From the NCBI GenBank assembly GCA_016234485.1, contig JACRBL010000055.1, positions 124,001 through 188,000 on the forward strand: a DNA stretch of 64,000 nt, in the 5' to 3' direction. Every line of letters starts with the position of its first letter. Position 1 is the stretch's first letter. Source of the stretch: Chloroflexota bacterium. Its GTDB lineage: Bacteria > Chloroflexota > Anaerolineae > Anaerolineales > Villigracilaceae. A program made the position numbers and the translations under genes. Below, one piece after another: positions 53,433 to 62,069 of the stretch. Below the pieces are notes generated by a model. That model was not told the origin of the DNA, did not search any database, and saw nothing but the letters and a program-made list of their open reading frames with translations.

Positions 53433-54311
53433 TTATTTCACTGCGCTGACGATCCCCGCCACGTGTGCGGGTGTGGAACCGCAACAGCCGCCCACGATCT
53501 GTGCGCCTGCTTTCACGTACCTTTTTGCGAAGGCGCCCATCTCTTCGGGCGTGATTTTATACAGCGCTTGCTCGTCGGGTCCCATTTCGGGCAGGCCGGC
53601 GTTTGGCTTGGCCCACAGGATCGCTTCGGGAGCGGCGGCTTTGTATTCCTTGATAATCGCTTCCATGTTTTCGAGCGTGGTTCCGCAATTTGCGCCGATG
53701 ACATTCGCGCCTGCTCCGAAAAACGCCGACGTCACCTGCGCGGGCTTCGTCCCCATCATCGTGCGGACGCCGCGGTCGTAACTGAACGAGACCACGATGG
53801 GGAGGTCGGTGACGCGACGCGCGCCCTCCAACGCGGACTTGGCCTCGTCGAGCGCGAACATCGTTTCGATCACCAGCAAATCCACGCCACCTTCGGCCAG
53901 GGCTTTGGCCTGCTCTTCAAAGGTCGCGGCCACTTCGTCCGTGGTGGCGGGGCCGTAGGGTTTGAGCAGGAGTCCAGTCGGGCCGAGCGAGCCAGCCACG
54001 AGGACGTTCGAGCGTTTGGACGCAGCCTTGCGCGCGATTTCGGCGGCGCGCTGGTTGATCTCGGCCACGCGTTGCGCTAGCGGAGATTCGCGAAGGCGCA
54101 GGCGCGTCCCGCCGAAGGTGCAGGTCAGGATGATGTCTGAGCCGGCGTCCACAAAACTTTCCGCAAGCGCTTGAATCTTTTCGGGTTGATCCAAAACCCA
54201 GGTTTCGGGCGTTTGCCCTGAAACCAAACCGACTTTCTGCAAGTTTGTTCCCGTTGCCCCGTCTGCCACCAGAATTTCCCCGCTTTGCAAGCGTTCAAGA
54301 AAACCAGCCAT
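53433..54311 (-). CDS. homocysteine S-methyltransferase family protein
   Basis: 292 aa TIM-barrel methyltransferase. Zinc-binding Cys are seen in GANCGTT and the Cys pair in VGGCCGSTP. DGATGTNLQKVGL is the N-terminal signature. It resembles the homocysteine domain of MetH, BHMT and MmuM, but has no cobalamin or folate domain. It would transfer a methyl group to homocysteine from an unknown donor (S-methylmethionine or similar), or act with a separate corrinoid protein. ATG 54311 has GGAGG six bases upstream; the TTG upstream would remove that spacing. Confidence 0.82.
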   Translation of the reverse strand: MAGFLERLQSGEILVADGATGTNLQKVGLVSGQTPETWVLDQPEKIQALAESFVDAGSDIILTCTFGGTRLRLRESPLAQRVAEINQRAAEIARKAASKRSNVLVAGSLGPTGLLLKPYGPATTDEVAATFEEQAKALAEGGVDLLVIETMFALDEAKSALEGARRVTDLPIVVSFSYDRGVRTMMGTKPAQVTSAFFGAGANVIGANCGTTLENMEAIIKEYKAAAPEAILWAKPNAGLPEMGPDEQALYKITPEEMGAFAKRYVKAGAQIVGGCCGSTPAHVAGIVSAVK

Positions 54312-54359
54312 GCGGCCCTCCAAAAGTTTGATGGCGTGAGTATACCAAAGGAAGGGAAT

Positions 54360-55295
54360 TTACAAATTTTGCAACACACTCCTCAGCCAATCGAAAACAA
54401 TCGAACTCACGCGGTCATTCGGCATCCCAAATTCGCTCATGATCTGCCCGTGCGTTTTTTCTGTGGCGGGCAATAGCGTGGACGGAATGCCTGCCTCTTG
54501 TAACGCTTTGTAAAATTCGTTGGAAAAGTAAACGCGGGTTGTTTTTTCGCCTGTGTACGCGATCAGAAACGGCGGAATCTTCTTGCCCGCTTTAACGTGA
54601 GTCAATGGAGACATCTTCTTAAGAAATTCAGGATCTGTGCCGAAGGCCTCGGTGTAAACCTCCCCGGTTCCCTTTGGCAGGTTGGTGACCAATGTGTGCA
54701 GGTCATACGTCTGCGTATCCAGCGAGACGATGCCTTTGATGTCTGTCAGCGCGAGGCCTTCGGCTTTCAGGTATATTTCGTCTGTGCCAAGTAGGGACAC
54801 AAGATGCGCGCCGGCGGAATGTCCCATTAAAAAGATGCGCGCGGGGTTGCCGCCATATTTACTGATGTTTTCCTTCGTCCAGGCCACGGCGCGGGCGACG
54901 TCCTGCATTTGTTGATTTGTGCGGACTTCGGGAATCAGGCGGTAGTTGATCGAGAGCAGAATAAATCCATTTTGATTGTAGGCTTGCGCCATCACGTCCA
55001 CTCCCGACTTGTCGCCGCGGAACCAGCCACCGCCGTGGACGAAGATCATCACGGGGGATGATTGCGCGTCGGCCACGGGATAGATGTCCAGACTGAGGCT
55101 GTTTTTGCGTTCGGTCGCTTCGTCGCTGTAACGGACGTTGAGGACGGGCGCGGCAGACGCGGACGCCGGCGCGGGGACAGTCAGTGCGGGTGTGGGTGGC
55201 GCTTGGGTGGCGCGGCCCGCCGAAGGTCCGCGCGAGAGGCGGCAGGATGTCGTCAGCAGGAGAACGGTCAGAGTCAAAATTGTCATGCGTTTCAT
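54360..55295 (-). CDS. alpha/beta-hydrolase lipoprotein (esterase)
   Basis: 311 aa. Signal peptide with lipobox (LTTSC), then an Ala/Pro tether. The hydrolase core has the oxyanion HGGGWFRGD, nucleophile GHSAGAHL (Ser), and a late His in EKTHGQI, in the pattern of BD-FAE/arylformamidase-like carboxylesterases. It is surface-anchored. Substrate is unknown. The start ATG 55295 lies seven bases after a - strand GATAAT box, so it is probably leaderless. Confidence 0.8.
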   Translation of the reverse strand: MKRMTILTLTVLLLTTSCRLSRGPSAGRATQAPPTPALTVPAPASASAAPVLNVRYSDEATERKNSLSLDIYPVADAQSSPVMIFVHGGGWFRGDKSGVDVMAQAYNQNGFILLSINYRLIPEVRTNQQMQDVARAVAWTKENISKYGGNPARIFLMGHSAGAHLVSLLGTDEIYLKAEGLALTDIKGIVSLDTQTYDLHTLVTNLPKGTGEVYTEAFGTDPEFLKKMSPLTHVKAGKKIPPFLIAYTGEKTTRVYFSNEFYKALQEAGIPSTLLPATEKTHGQIMSEFGMPNDRVSSIVFDWLRSVLQNL

Positions 55296-55302
55296 GAGGC
55301 GA

Positions 55303-55352
55303 ATTATCCCATTTCAAAATGAGCGCACGTTAAATCCAAAACGGGATAAAAT
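55303..55352. promoter_or_regulatory. divergent -10 boxes for the esterase and glgA, both leaderless
   Basis: GATAAT on the - strand (55303-55308) is seven bases from the esterase ATG. TAAAAT on the + strand (55347-55352) is six bases from the glgA ATG at 55359. No Shine-Dalgarno precedes either gene. Confidence 0.5.
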
Positions 55353-55358
55353 TGCGCC

Positions 55359-56792
55359 ATGCCAAAAACAATCAACGTGATGTTTCTCGCGGCGGAAGCT
55401 GAGCCGTTTGTAAAAGTGGGCGGACTTGGTGACGTTTCGAGCGCCCTTTCGAGCGCCCTGCGAAATTTGCCTGCTGACGTGCGCGGCGATTCCAACCTGG
55501 ACGTGAGGCTGGTTCTGCCACATCATTCCGTGATCAAAACGGACGCGCGTCCGCTGGCGTTTTATTCCATCGAGCGCGGCGGCAAAGAATTGACAGTGCA
55601 AGTTTCGGAAACATCGCTCAATAGCATGCCCGTTTATTTGCTGGGCGGCGAACCGATCAGCTCGGTGGGTTCGGTGTATTCTTCAAACGCCGCAGTGGAC
55701 GCGGAGAAGTATGCGTTCTTTTCGCTGGCCGCGCTGGAACTGCCGCGCGCTCTGAATTGGAACGTGGACGTTTTGCACGCGCACGATTGGCACACCGCGC
55801 TGGCCGTGTACGCGCTATTGCTGAAACGCTGGAGCGGGGAAATGAAGGGTGTGGCTTCGGTGCTGACGCTTCACAACCTGCCCTTCATGGGCGCGGACAT
55901 GACCGAGACCCTGGCTTCCTATAAAATTCCTGTGGCGCAATCTGACCTGCCTGATTGGGCGCGCGCCATGCCCCTGCCACTGGGACTCTTTTCTGCCGAC
56001 GCGGTGGTGGCGGTTTCGCCCACGTACGCGCAGGAAATTTTGACTCCCATCTTTGGTTGCGGATTGGAAGATTTTATTCATCGTCATCGCGAAGTGCTGC
56101 ACGGAATTGTGAACGGCATTGACGCGACCTCCTTCGACCCGTCCACCGATAAAGCGCTTCCTTTTCAATATACCGCCGAAAATCCCGCCATTCGCGAGAA
56201 AAATAAAACCGCCTTGCAGGAAAAATTGGGACTGCCCGTTGACCCCGTCTCGCCGATGCTGGCGATGGTGGGGCGCATGGATCGTCAAAAAGGCGTTGAT
56301 CTCTCGCTGGACGTTTTGCGAAAACTAACCGACATTCCCTGGCAATTTGTTTTGCTAGGCACGGGCGACCCCGCACTCGAGGAGCAGGCTCGTAAATTGC
56401 AGACCGAGTATCCTGGCCGCGTGCGCGTGGAGTTGCGCTACGACGGCGCGCTGGCGCGTCAGATCTACGCGGGCGCGGATATGTTGCTCATGCCCTCGCG
56501 TTACGAACCTTGCGGCCTCGCGCAGATGATCGCCATGCGCTACGGATGCCTGCCCATCGTCCATGTGACGGGCGGCTTGAGCGACACCGTTACCGATGAG
56601 ACAGGTTTCCGCTTCAAGACCGCCTCGCCGCGTTCGTTGCGGACGGCGGTTGTCAAGGCGCTCACGGCTTATCCCGATCGAGCGCGTTGGCGCATCATGC
56701 AACAAGCCGCGATGCGCGTTGATTTTTCGTGGGATAAATCGGCGCGGCAATATTTTGAGTTGTATCAAAAGTTGCTCGAAAAATCTGTGTGA
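55359..56792 (+). CDS. glgA: glycogen (starch) synthase, GT5 family
   Basis: 477 aa, normal length. It builds alpha-1,4-glucan from ADP- or UDP-glucose. N-terminal EPFVKVGGLGDVSSAL is the sugar-nucleotide signature (KVGGLGDV at 19-26). HAHDWHTAL, VNGIDATSFDPSTD, and the C-terminal MPSRYEPCGLAQMIAMRYG of the GT-B fold follow. malQ lies 195 bases downstream, and together they point to glycogen storage. glgB and glgC are not in the window. Confidence 0.93.
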   Translation: MPKTINVMFLAAEAEPFVKVGGLGDVSSALSSALRNLPADVRGDSNLDVRLVLPHHSVIKTDARPLAFYSIERGGKELTVQVSETSLNSMPVYLLGGEPISSVGSVYSSNAAVDAEKYAFFSLAALELPRALNWNVDVLHAHDWHTALAVYALLLKRWSGEMKGVASVLTLHNLPFMGADMTETLASYKIPVAQSDLPDWARAMPLPLGLFSADAVVAVSPTYAQEILTPIFGCGLEDFIHRHREVLHGIVNGIDATSFDPSTDKALPFQYTAENPAIREKNKTALQEKLGLPVDPVSPMLAMVGRMDRQKGVDLSLDVLRKLTDIPWQFVLLGTGDPALEEQARKLQTEYPGRVRVELRYDGALARQIYAGADMLLMPSRYEPCGLAQMIAMRYGCLPIVHVTGGLSDTVTDETGFRFKTASPRSLRTAVVKALTAYPDRARWRIMQQAAMRVDFSWDKSARQYFELYQKLLEKSV

Positions 56793-56831
56793 AAAAATAA
56801 TTTCGGTGATTCATTTTCTTCTCTGATTATC

Positions 56832-56946
56832 CGTCATTGCGAGCGCTCTTCCCTGGCGCCGCCCGCCAGGGCAGGTGTGCGAAGCAATCCCCGCCACGTC
56901 GAGGAGACTGCTTCGTCGAGAAGATCGCCCTCCTCGCAGTGACGGA
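56832..56946. repeat. dispersed GCGAAGCAATCCC-type repeat, copy 3
   Basis: Outer words GTCATTGCGAGCG and CCTCGCAGTGACGG are inverted, with GCGAAGCAATCCC and CTGCTTCGTCGAG in the body. A 30-base GC-rich palindrome (CCCTGGCG-type) is added in this copy. It fills most of the gap before malQ. Confidence 0.8.
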
Positions 56947-56987
56947 GGACTTTCTATAATAATCCTCAAATTGGTGATACACGAACA

Positions 56988-58508
56988 ATGAAATTTCAAC
57001 GCTCCAACGGCATTCTCCTTCATCCCTCCAGCCTGCCAGGCCCCTACGGCATCGGCGATCTCGGCCCCGAGGCCTTTCGCTTCGTGGATTTCCTCGCCGA
57101 TAGCGGCGTCGGTCTTTGGCAGGTGCTTCCACTCGGCCCCACGGGTTATGGCGATTCGCCCTACCAATGTTTCTCGGCCTTCGCGGGCAACCCCTACCTC
57201 ATCAGCCCCGACTTTCTTTTGCGCGACGATTACCTACACCCCAACGACCTGATCGAGAAGACGAACTTCCCCGCCCGCAAAGTGGACTTTGGCCGACTCA
57301 TCCCGTGGAAGTTAAACCTGCTCGAACGCGCCTACCTTCGCTTCAACTCCGACCCTTCGACTTCGCTCAGGACAAGCCCCGCGCGGGATCGCTCCGCCTT
57401 TGACATTTTCTGCGCCGACGCGTCCTCCTGGCTCGACGACTTCGCGCTCTTCATGGCGATCAAAGAATCGCACGGCGGCGGTGGTTGGGGCGGCTGGCCT
57501 GCCCCGCTTCGTACGCGCGAACCGTCCGCGCTCGCGCAGGCCCGCGCCGACTTGTCCGATTCGATCCAGCGCTTCAAGTTCTATCAATTCCTCTTCTTCC
57601 AACAATGGAAAGAGTTGCGCGCGCACGCCAACACGCGCGGCGTCAAGATCGTTGGCGATATTCCCATCTTCGTCGCCTACGACTCCGCCGATGCCTGGGC
57701 CAACCCCGAGCTATTCTTCTTCGATGCGGATGGACGTCCCACCGTGGTGGCGGGCGTCCCACCCGATGGTTTCTCCCCGACAGGGCAACTGTGGGGCAAT
57801 CCGCTTTACAACTGGCCGAAGCACAAAGAGACGGGTTTCGCTTGGTGGCTGGCGCGCTTCCGTGCCACCCTCGCGCAAGTGGACATCATCCGCCTCGACC
57901 ACTTCCGCGGCTTCGCGGGCTATTACGAAATCCCCGCGACGGATTCCACTGCCGAACATGGCCGCTGGGTCTCCGCGCTGGGGCAGGATTTATTCGCAGC
58001 CATGCAACAATCGCTCGGCGAACTTCCCATCCTCGCGGAGGACCTCGGCCTCATCACTGATGACGTGGTTGCCCTGCGCGATGGCTTTGGCTTCCCAGGG
58101 ATGAAGATTATCCAATTCGCGTTTTCTGGCCCCGACAACCCCTTCCTGCCGCATTGCTTCAATGAGAATTTCGTCGCGTACACGGGCGTCCACGATAACG
58201 ACACCACGCGCGGCTGGTACGAATCCGCGTCCGAACACGAGCGCGAGTTCGCCCTGCGCTATCTTGGACTGAAGGCCACCAAAAGCATGGCGAAAGAATT
58301 TCCCGCGCATCTCATCCGTGCCGCCTGGGCTTCGGTGGCCGTCTTTGCCATCGCGCCGATGCAGGATTTCCTCGCCCTCGGCGGCGAAGCGCGCTTCAAC
58401 TTCCCATCCCGTCTCGGCGGCAACTGGGACTGGCGCATGGACTCGTCCGCGCTGACGGATGAACTGCGCGACCGAATCCGTGAGTTGAATTATTTGTATC
58501 AGAGGTAA
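56988..58508 (+). CDS. malQ: 4-alpha-glucanotransferase
   Basis: 506 aa GH77 amylomaltase. It disproportionates maltodextrins. NGILLHPSSLPGPYGIGDLG is the family start. Catalytic residues lie in IRLDHFRGF (Asp nucleophile), ILAEDLG (Glu) and GVHDNDTTRGW. A dispersed repeat at 57353-57387 is translated in frame (SLRTSPAR) in a surface loop about residues 122-134 and is not part of the usual family sequence. TATAAT lies at about 56955-56961, with a leader of about 27 bases. Confidence 0.94.
   Translation: MKFQRSNGILLHPSSLPGPYGIGDLGPEAFRFVDFLADSGVGLWQVLPLGPTGYGDSPYQCFSAFAGNPYLISPDFLLRDDYLHPNDLIEKTNFPARKVDFGRLIPWKLNLLERAYLRFNSDPSTSLRTSPARDRSAFDIFCADASSWLDDFALFMAIKESHGGGGWGGWPAPLRTREPSALAQARADLSDSIQRFKFYQFLFFQQWKELRAHANTRGVKIVGDIPIFVAYDSADAWANPELFFFDADGRPTVVAGVPPDGFSPTGQLWGNPLYNWPKHKETGFAWWLARFRATLAQVDIIRLDHFRGFAGYYEIPATDSTAEHGRWVSALGQDLFAAMQQSLGELPILAEDLGLITDDVVALRDGFGFPGMKIIQFAFSGPDNPFLPHCFNENFVAYTGVHDNDTTRGWYESASEHEREFALRYLGLKATKSMAKEFPAHLIRAAWASVAVFAIAPMQDFLALGGEARFNFPSRLGGNWDWRMDSSALTDELRDRIRELNYLYQR
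57353..57387 (-). repeat. PALSRVEG-type repeat inside malQ, reverse orientation
   Basis: CCCTTCGACTTCGCTCAGG and following bases are the complement of the element in ade (20946-20977). In-frame insertion in a variable loop. Confidence 0.7.
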
Positions 58509-58514
58509 CTTTCC

Positions 58515-59306
58515 ATGACAACCACAATAGCGCTCGCAGGCAAAGGCGGGGTCGGCAAGACCACCGTCTCAGGCATGGTCATCAAATGGCTGGCGCAAAA
58601 CCAGCCTGGAAGCATCCTCGCCATCGACGCGGACCCGTCCAGCAACCTCAACATGGTGCTTGGCCTCGACCTCGAATGGACGGTCGGCGACATCCGCGAA
58701 GATATGCTCGATCAAGTCAAGTCCTCGCTGACAACAGGCGGCGCGGCCATGGGGACTCTCGCGGGCGGCATGAACAAGCGCGAATACCTGGACTATCACG
58801 TCCAGTCTGCGCTGGCCGAAGGTTCGCGCTTCGACTTGATCGCCATGGGACGCGGCGAGGGGCAGGGGTGCTACTGTGCGGTCAACCACAACCTGCGCGA
58901 AGTCATTGATGGGATGAGCAAACACTACGCATACGTGGTCATTGACAACGAAGCCGGCATGGAACATCTCTCGCGGCGGACAACGCGCGACGTTCAGCAT
59001 CTGCTCATCGTCAGCGACCCCACCCAACGTGGGCTGGTTGCAGCCCAGCGCATCGCCGATATGCGTCACGAGTTGGGCATCCACATTGAGAACGCGCATC
59101 TCATCCTCAACCGTCTCCCCGCCGAAATGCCCGCCGACCTGCAAACCTTCGTGGAAAAAATGGACGTGCCGCTACTGGGAACCATCCCCGCGGATATGGA
59201 ACTGACCTCCTTCGAGTTTTCGGGCAAACCGCTTGTGGACTTGCCCGACTCGTCGCCCGTCTATCAGGCCGTTTCGGCGATGATGGGAAAGATTCTCAAA
59301 ATCTGA
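58515..59306 (+). CDS. CooC-like P-loop ATPase
   Basis: 263 aa SIMIBI-class ATPase. The deviant Walker A is AGKGGVGKTTVSG, then DADPSSNLNMVLGL, and VVIDNEAGMEHLSRRT holds the Asp switch. GQGCYCAVN supplies the Cys-x-Cys that binds Zn or Ni between subunits in CooC, the nickel-insertion factor of carbon monoxide dehydrogenase. No CODH or acetyl-CoA synthase gene is in the window. It begins seven bases after malQ. An Ni/Fe-S maturation role is inferred; other CooC-like proteins have unknown clients. Confidence 0.82.
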   Translation: MTTTIALAGKGGVGKTTVSGMVIKWLAQNQPGSILAIDADPSSNLNMVLGLDLEWTVGDIREDMLDQVKSSLTTGGAAMGTLAGGMNKREYLDYHVQSALAEGSRFDLIAMGRGEGQGCYCAVNHNLREVIDGMSKHYAYVVIDNEAGMEHLSRRTTRDVQHLLIVSDPTQRGLVAAQRIADMRHELGIHIENAHLILNRLPAEMPADLQTFVEKMDVPLLGTIPADMELTSFEFSGKPLVDLPDSSPVYQAVSAMMGKILKI

Positions 59307-59340
59307 TTGTAGCCGTGTAAAAACAAATCCCGTGTTTCTT

Positions 59341-59357
59341 CAGCAGTTGTACTGCTG
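59341..59357. repeat. CAGCAGTTGTACTGCTG palindrome
   Basis: Perfect 7-bp arms around TGT. Same family as 16296-16330 and 39743-39788. It lies in the 72-base gap before the acyltransferase gene. Confidence 0.7.
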
Positions 59358-59379
59358 ATTTGAAAGATTCATCCCCTCA

Positions 59380-60810
59380 ATGAAAAAAATTGACCAATTA
59401 ACCTCCACGCGCATCCTGGCTTCGTTGCTGATTGTTTTTCATCACCTCGGCGCGATGGAAATTCCCGTCCTTGCGCCGCTGGTTTCGCTGGCTGTTTACG
59501 CCATCAGTTTCTTCTTTGTGCTTTCGGGATTCGTGATGACGATCGTTTATTTTCACCCCGACCGCCCGTTCTCATTCCGTGATTTTTGGGTGGCGCGCAT
59601 CTCACGCATCTTCCCTGTCTATCTATTTTCCTTCGCGCTGACCTGCATCTACTACGCAGACGTTTTGAGCAAATTGAAATGGAGCGAATACCTGGCGAGC
59701 GCCTTCCTCCTCCAGGCCTGGATTCCCGAATACGCCCTCACCATGAATTTCCCCGCCTGGACGCTCGTGGTCGAGATGTTCTTTTATCTTATTTTCCCGC
59801 TGGTTATTTACCTGTTTCGGCGCGCTCCAGCCAGCCGTTTGATTTGGGCCTCGTTGATCGTTTGGATTTTTATTCAAGCCCTGCGGCAAATCATCATCCA
59901 CGGCTCGTTTGCGGTCCACGCGAATTTCGTCCCGCATTTCCCGCTATTTCACATGGACGCTTTCCTGCTCGGCATGGCCGCGGGGATGTGGTACCTCAAG
60001 GTGGGGCGGATGCTTCAACTTAGCCAACGTACGATTTCCGTCATCATGTTTTCCTGCCTGACCTTCTTCCTCGCCATGCACTTTCTCGGCGCGACACAGT
60101 TCTTCGGTTCGTTCCACGGCTTCTTCTCTCCCTTGTTTGCCGTCATCATTTTGATGCTGACATTCGATCAATCCCTCGTCACTCGCGTGCTGACCTGGAA
60201 GCCGCTGGTACTCCTGGGCGAATCGAGTTACGCGTTGTACATCATTCATGTTCCACTGCTGTGGTTCTTTGGCGGCGCGCTTGGCGCGTTTGGATTGAAT
60301 CCATCGCCTTTCCTCAATTTTGGCATGTACCTTCCGCTGGCCCTGCTCCTCTCCGTTCTTGTATTTCGCCTGGTGGAATGGCCCGCGCAGGATTGGCTCC
60401 GCAAGAATCCCCAAATGCTGACCGTAATCCTGATAGATGCCGTGTTGATTGTCGCGGCGATCGCTCTCGCCTACCTTGCCCGCGTCGGGTTGAACCTTCG
60501 TCACTACGAACGTGAGATTAACTTTTCGATCCGTGCTGGACTTCCCCTCGTCATCTTTTCCCTGATCCTTTTTCGCTTCTATCGTCCTTTCGGCGGGGTG
60601 ACCGTCCAGTGGGCGCTGGTCAACCTCGCCGCGCCGCTTCTGCTCGCCTCTGCCGCGCTCTGGGGCGCGTTGACCGTCGCGAAAAGCGCGGGTTGGATCA
60701 CATCCTTCCCGCGCACGTTTCTGCCGATCAATCTCGTTTTGATGTTTGGTTTTCTTTTTCTCTCCCGCTATGGGATAAAACGCTGGCGCCCATCGTGGGG
60801 CACGCGCTAG
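59380..60810 (+). CDS. acyltransferase-3 family membrane protein
   Basis: 476 aa with about ten membrane segments. The N-terminal LTSTRILASLLIVFHHLGAME carries the catalytic His and the RxxA pattern of the acyltransferase-3 (OafA/YrhL/NodX) family. FVLSGFVM and ISRIFPVYLF are typical of the next segments. It probably acylates a surface sugar or lipid. A C-terminal region of about 120 residues with extra membrane segments follows the family core. The stop overlaps the convergent gene stop by four bases (CTAG). Confidence 0.85.
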   Translation: MKKIDQLTSTRILASLLIVFHHLGAMEIPVLAPLVSLAVYAISFFFVLSGFVMTIVYFHPDRPFSFRDFWVARISRIFPVYLFSFALTCIYYADVLSKLKWSEYLASAFLLQAWIPEYALTMNFPAWTLVVEMFFYLIFPLVIYLFRRAPASRLIWASLIVWIFIQALRQIIIHGSFAVHANFVPHFPLFHMDAFLLGMAAGMWYLKVGRMLQLSQRTISVIMFSCLTFFLAMHFLGATQFFGSFHGFFSPLFAVIILMLTFDQSLVTRVLTWKPLVLLGESSYALYIIHVPLLWFFGGALGAFGLNPSPFLNFGMYLPLALLLSVLVFRLVEWPAQDWLRKNPQMLTVILIDAVLIVAAIALAYLARVGLNLRHYEREINFSIRAGLPLVIFSLILFRFYRPFGGVTVQWALVNLAAPLLLASAALWGALTVAKSAGWITSFPRTFLPINLVLMFGFLFLSRYGIKRWRPSWGTR

Positions 60811-61391
60811 GTTGCCTTCCCGCAATTAGGACAAGTCGCTTCGCTGTGTAAAATCGCGAACCCGCAATGACGGCATGTTTTGGGTTGCGCCTTGCCAAGC
60901 GGCGCGCCGCAGGCAATACAAGTCGCCTCGCCTACGGGATTGGCCGCGTGGCAGTACGAGCAAGTGACGCGCTTCAATCGTTCCGAAAGTTCGTGCGAAG
61001 CGCCTGCGGTTTTTGCGGCGCGTTCCACCGTCTTCCAGATCGTTTCGGGGAGTTGCAAATTCTCAAGGTCCTGCGCGATATCGTCAATGCGGCCAATCAA
61101 CGAGAGCGGATTTTTCAACGCGGTCAACGCGCTCCAACCCAGGCTGGCCGCCGTTCCCATCCAGGCTTGTTGCCCCATCTCGATCATCACACCGTCAGGC
61201 GCGTCCTCGATCGTAACGGTCAGCGCGGTTTGCCCGCCCGATTGCGCGCCAGGCCGCGAGCCGATCTGCACGAACATTTTGTCGCTCGTGCCAAAGGTCT
61301 GCGCGCTGGTGTTGGTGCGGTTAAATTCTGCCAGCAGGATCTGCGCCACGTCCACAGGCGTGATCTTTCCGTGAAAAAATCGTCGTTTCAT
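60807..61391 (-). CDS. zinc-ribbon protein of unknown function
   Basis: 194 aa. Residues about 1-120 form an uncharacterised domain (FHGKITPVDVAQILLAEFN, then TVTIEDAPDGVMIEMGQQ). The C-terminal 60 residues carry two zinc-ribbon-like Cys sets: TCSYCHAANP with TCIACGAPL, and TCRHCGFAI with TCPNCGKAT. The start was set at 61391 because a - strand TATAAT ends seven bases before it; an ATG three codons upstream overlaps that box. Confidence 0.65.
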   Translation of the reverse strand: MKRRFFHGKITPVDVAQILLAEFNRTNTSAQTFGTSDKMFVQIGSRPGAQSGGQTALTVTIEDAPDGVMIEMGQQAWMGTAASLGWSALTALKNPLSLIGRIDDIAQDLENLQLPETIWKTVERAAKTAGASHELSERLKRVTCSYCHAANPVGEATCIACGAPLGKAQPKTCRHCGFAILHSEATCPNCGKAT

Positions 61392-61398
61392 GTTTTGC

Positions 61399-61406
61399 AT
61401 TATAAT
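61399..61406. promoter_or_regulatory. overlapping divergent -10 box
   Basis: ATTATAAT reads TATAAT on both strands. On the - strand it is seven bases from the zinc-ribbon start (leaderless). On the + strand it could drive the SH3-protein gene at 61439 with a leader of about 25 bases. Confidence 0.6.
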
Positions 61407-61438
61407 CTTCTTTACATCCTTTGATAGAGACTACGAAT

Positions 61439-62062
61439 ATGAATCGATTCCGTTTCACGCGACCGCTCGCGTCTTTCCTGACGTTGGCCGCGTTCGCTTT
61501 TTCTTTTGCCTTGTCCTCGCCGACGTCTGTCCGCGCACAGGGGCTGGTCTCGTGCGCCGCGTCGGCGGGCGCACTCGGCGGGACGTACGTTACAGTCAAC
61601 AGCGACCAGGCCCAGGTCAACGTGCGAAGCGGGCCGAATTCGTATCTGTACGATAAGGTCGGTATCCTGTTGACATTTGAGTCCGCGCCCGCGCTTGGAC
61701 GTTCGCCAGGCGGCGATTGGATTCAGATTTCCTGCCCCGCCGCGTACGGAGGTTCGGGCTGGGTCTACGCCGCCAACGTGACGTTGACCGCCTCCGCGGA
61801 CTTGCCCGTGGTTGCCATCCCTGTCACCGTCACGCCCGAAGTCACCTCCACTATTGATCCCGCGTTGGCGGCAGCGTTTCCGCCCGTTCAGCCCACCGTT
61901 GCGCGTTTGCCCACGTTCACGCCCGCCGCATCCCAGCCGATTCCCGTTTTCACCGAGACGCCAGTTCAACCTTTGGAAAATAATTTCAACGGGATTTTGA
62001 TCATTGCCGTTGCCGCGCTCGGCGCAATCATCCTGCTGGCCTCATTTTTTATTCGACGTTGA
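61439..62062 (+). CDS. SH3-domain surface protein with C-terminal anchor, first
   Basis: 207 aa. Signal peptide (to about residue 33, VRAQG), then a bacterial SH3-like domain with NSDQAQVNVRSGPNSYLYDK near 57-76. A Pro/Thr-rich linker (about 130-175) and a C-terminal membrane segment (LIIAVAALGAIILLASFFIRR) complete it. It is likely displayed outside the membrane and may bind cell wall or another protein. ATG 61439 is used; a TTG at 61421 would add six residues. Confidence 0.75.
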   Translation: MNRFRFTRPLASFLTLAAFAFSFALSSPTSVRAQGLVSCAASAGALGGTYVTVNSDQAQVNVRSGPNSYLYDKVGILLTFESAPALGRSPGGDWIQISCPAAYGGSGWVYAANVTLTASADLPVVAIPVTVTPEVTSTIDPALAAAFPPVQPTVARLPTFTPAASQPIPVFTETPVQPLENNFNGILIIAVAALGAIILLASFFIRR

Positions 62063-62069
62063 GTTCACG

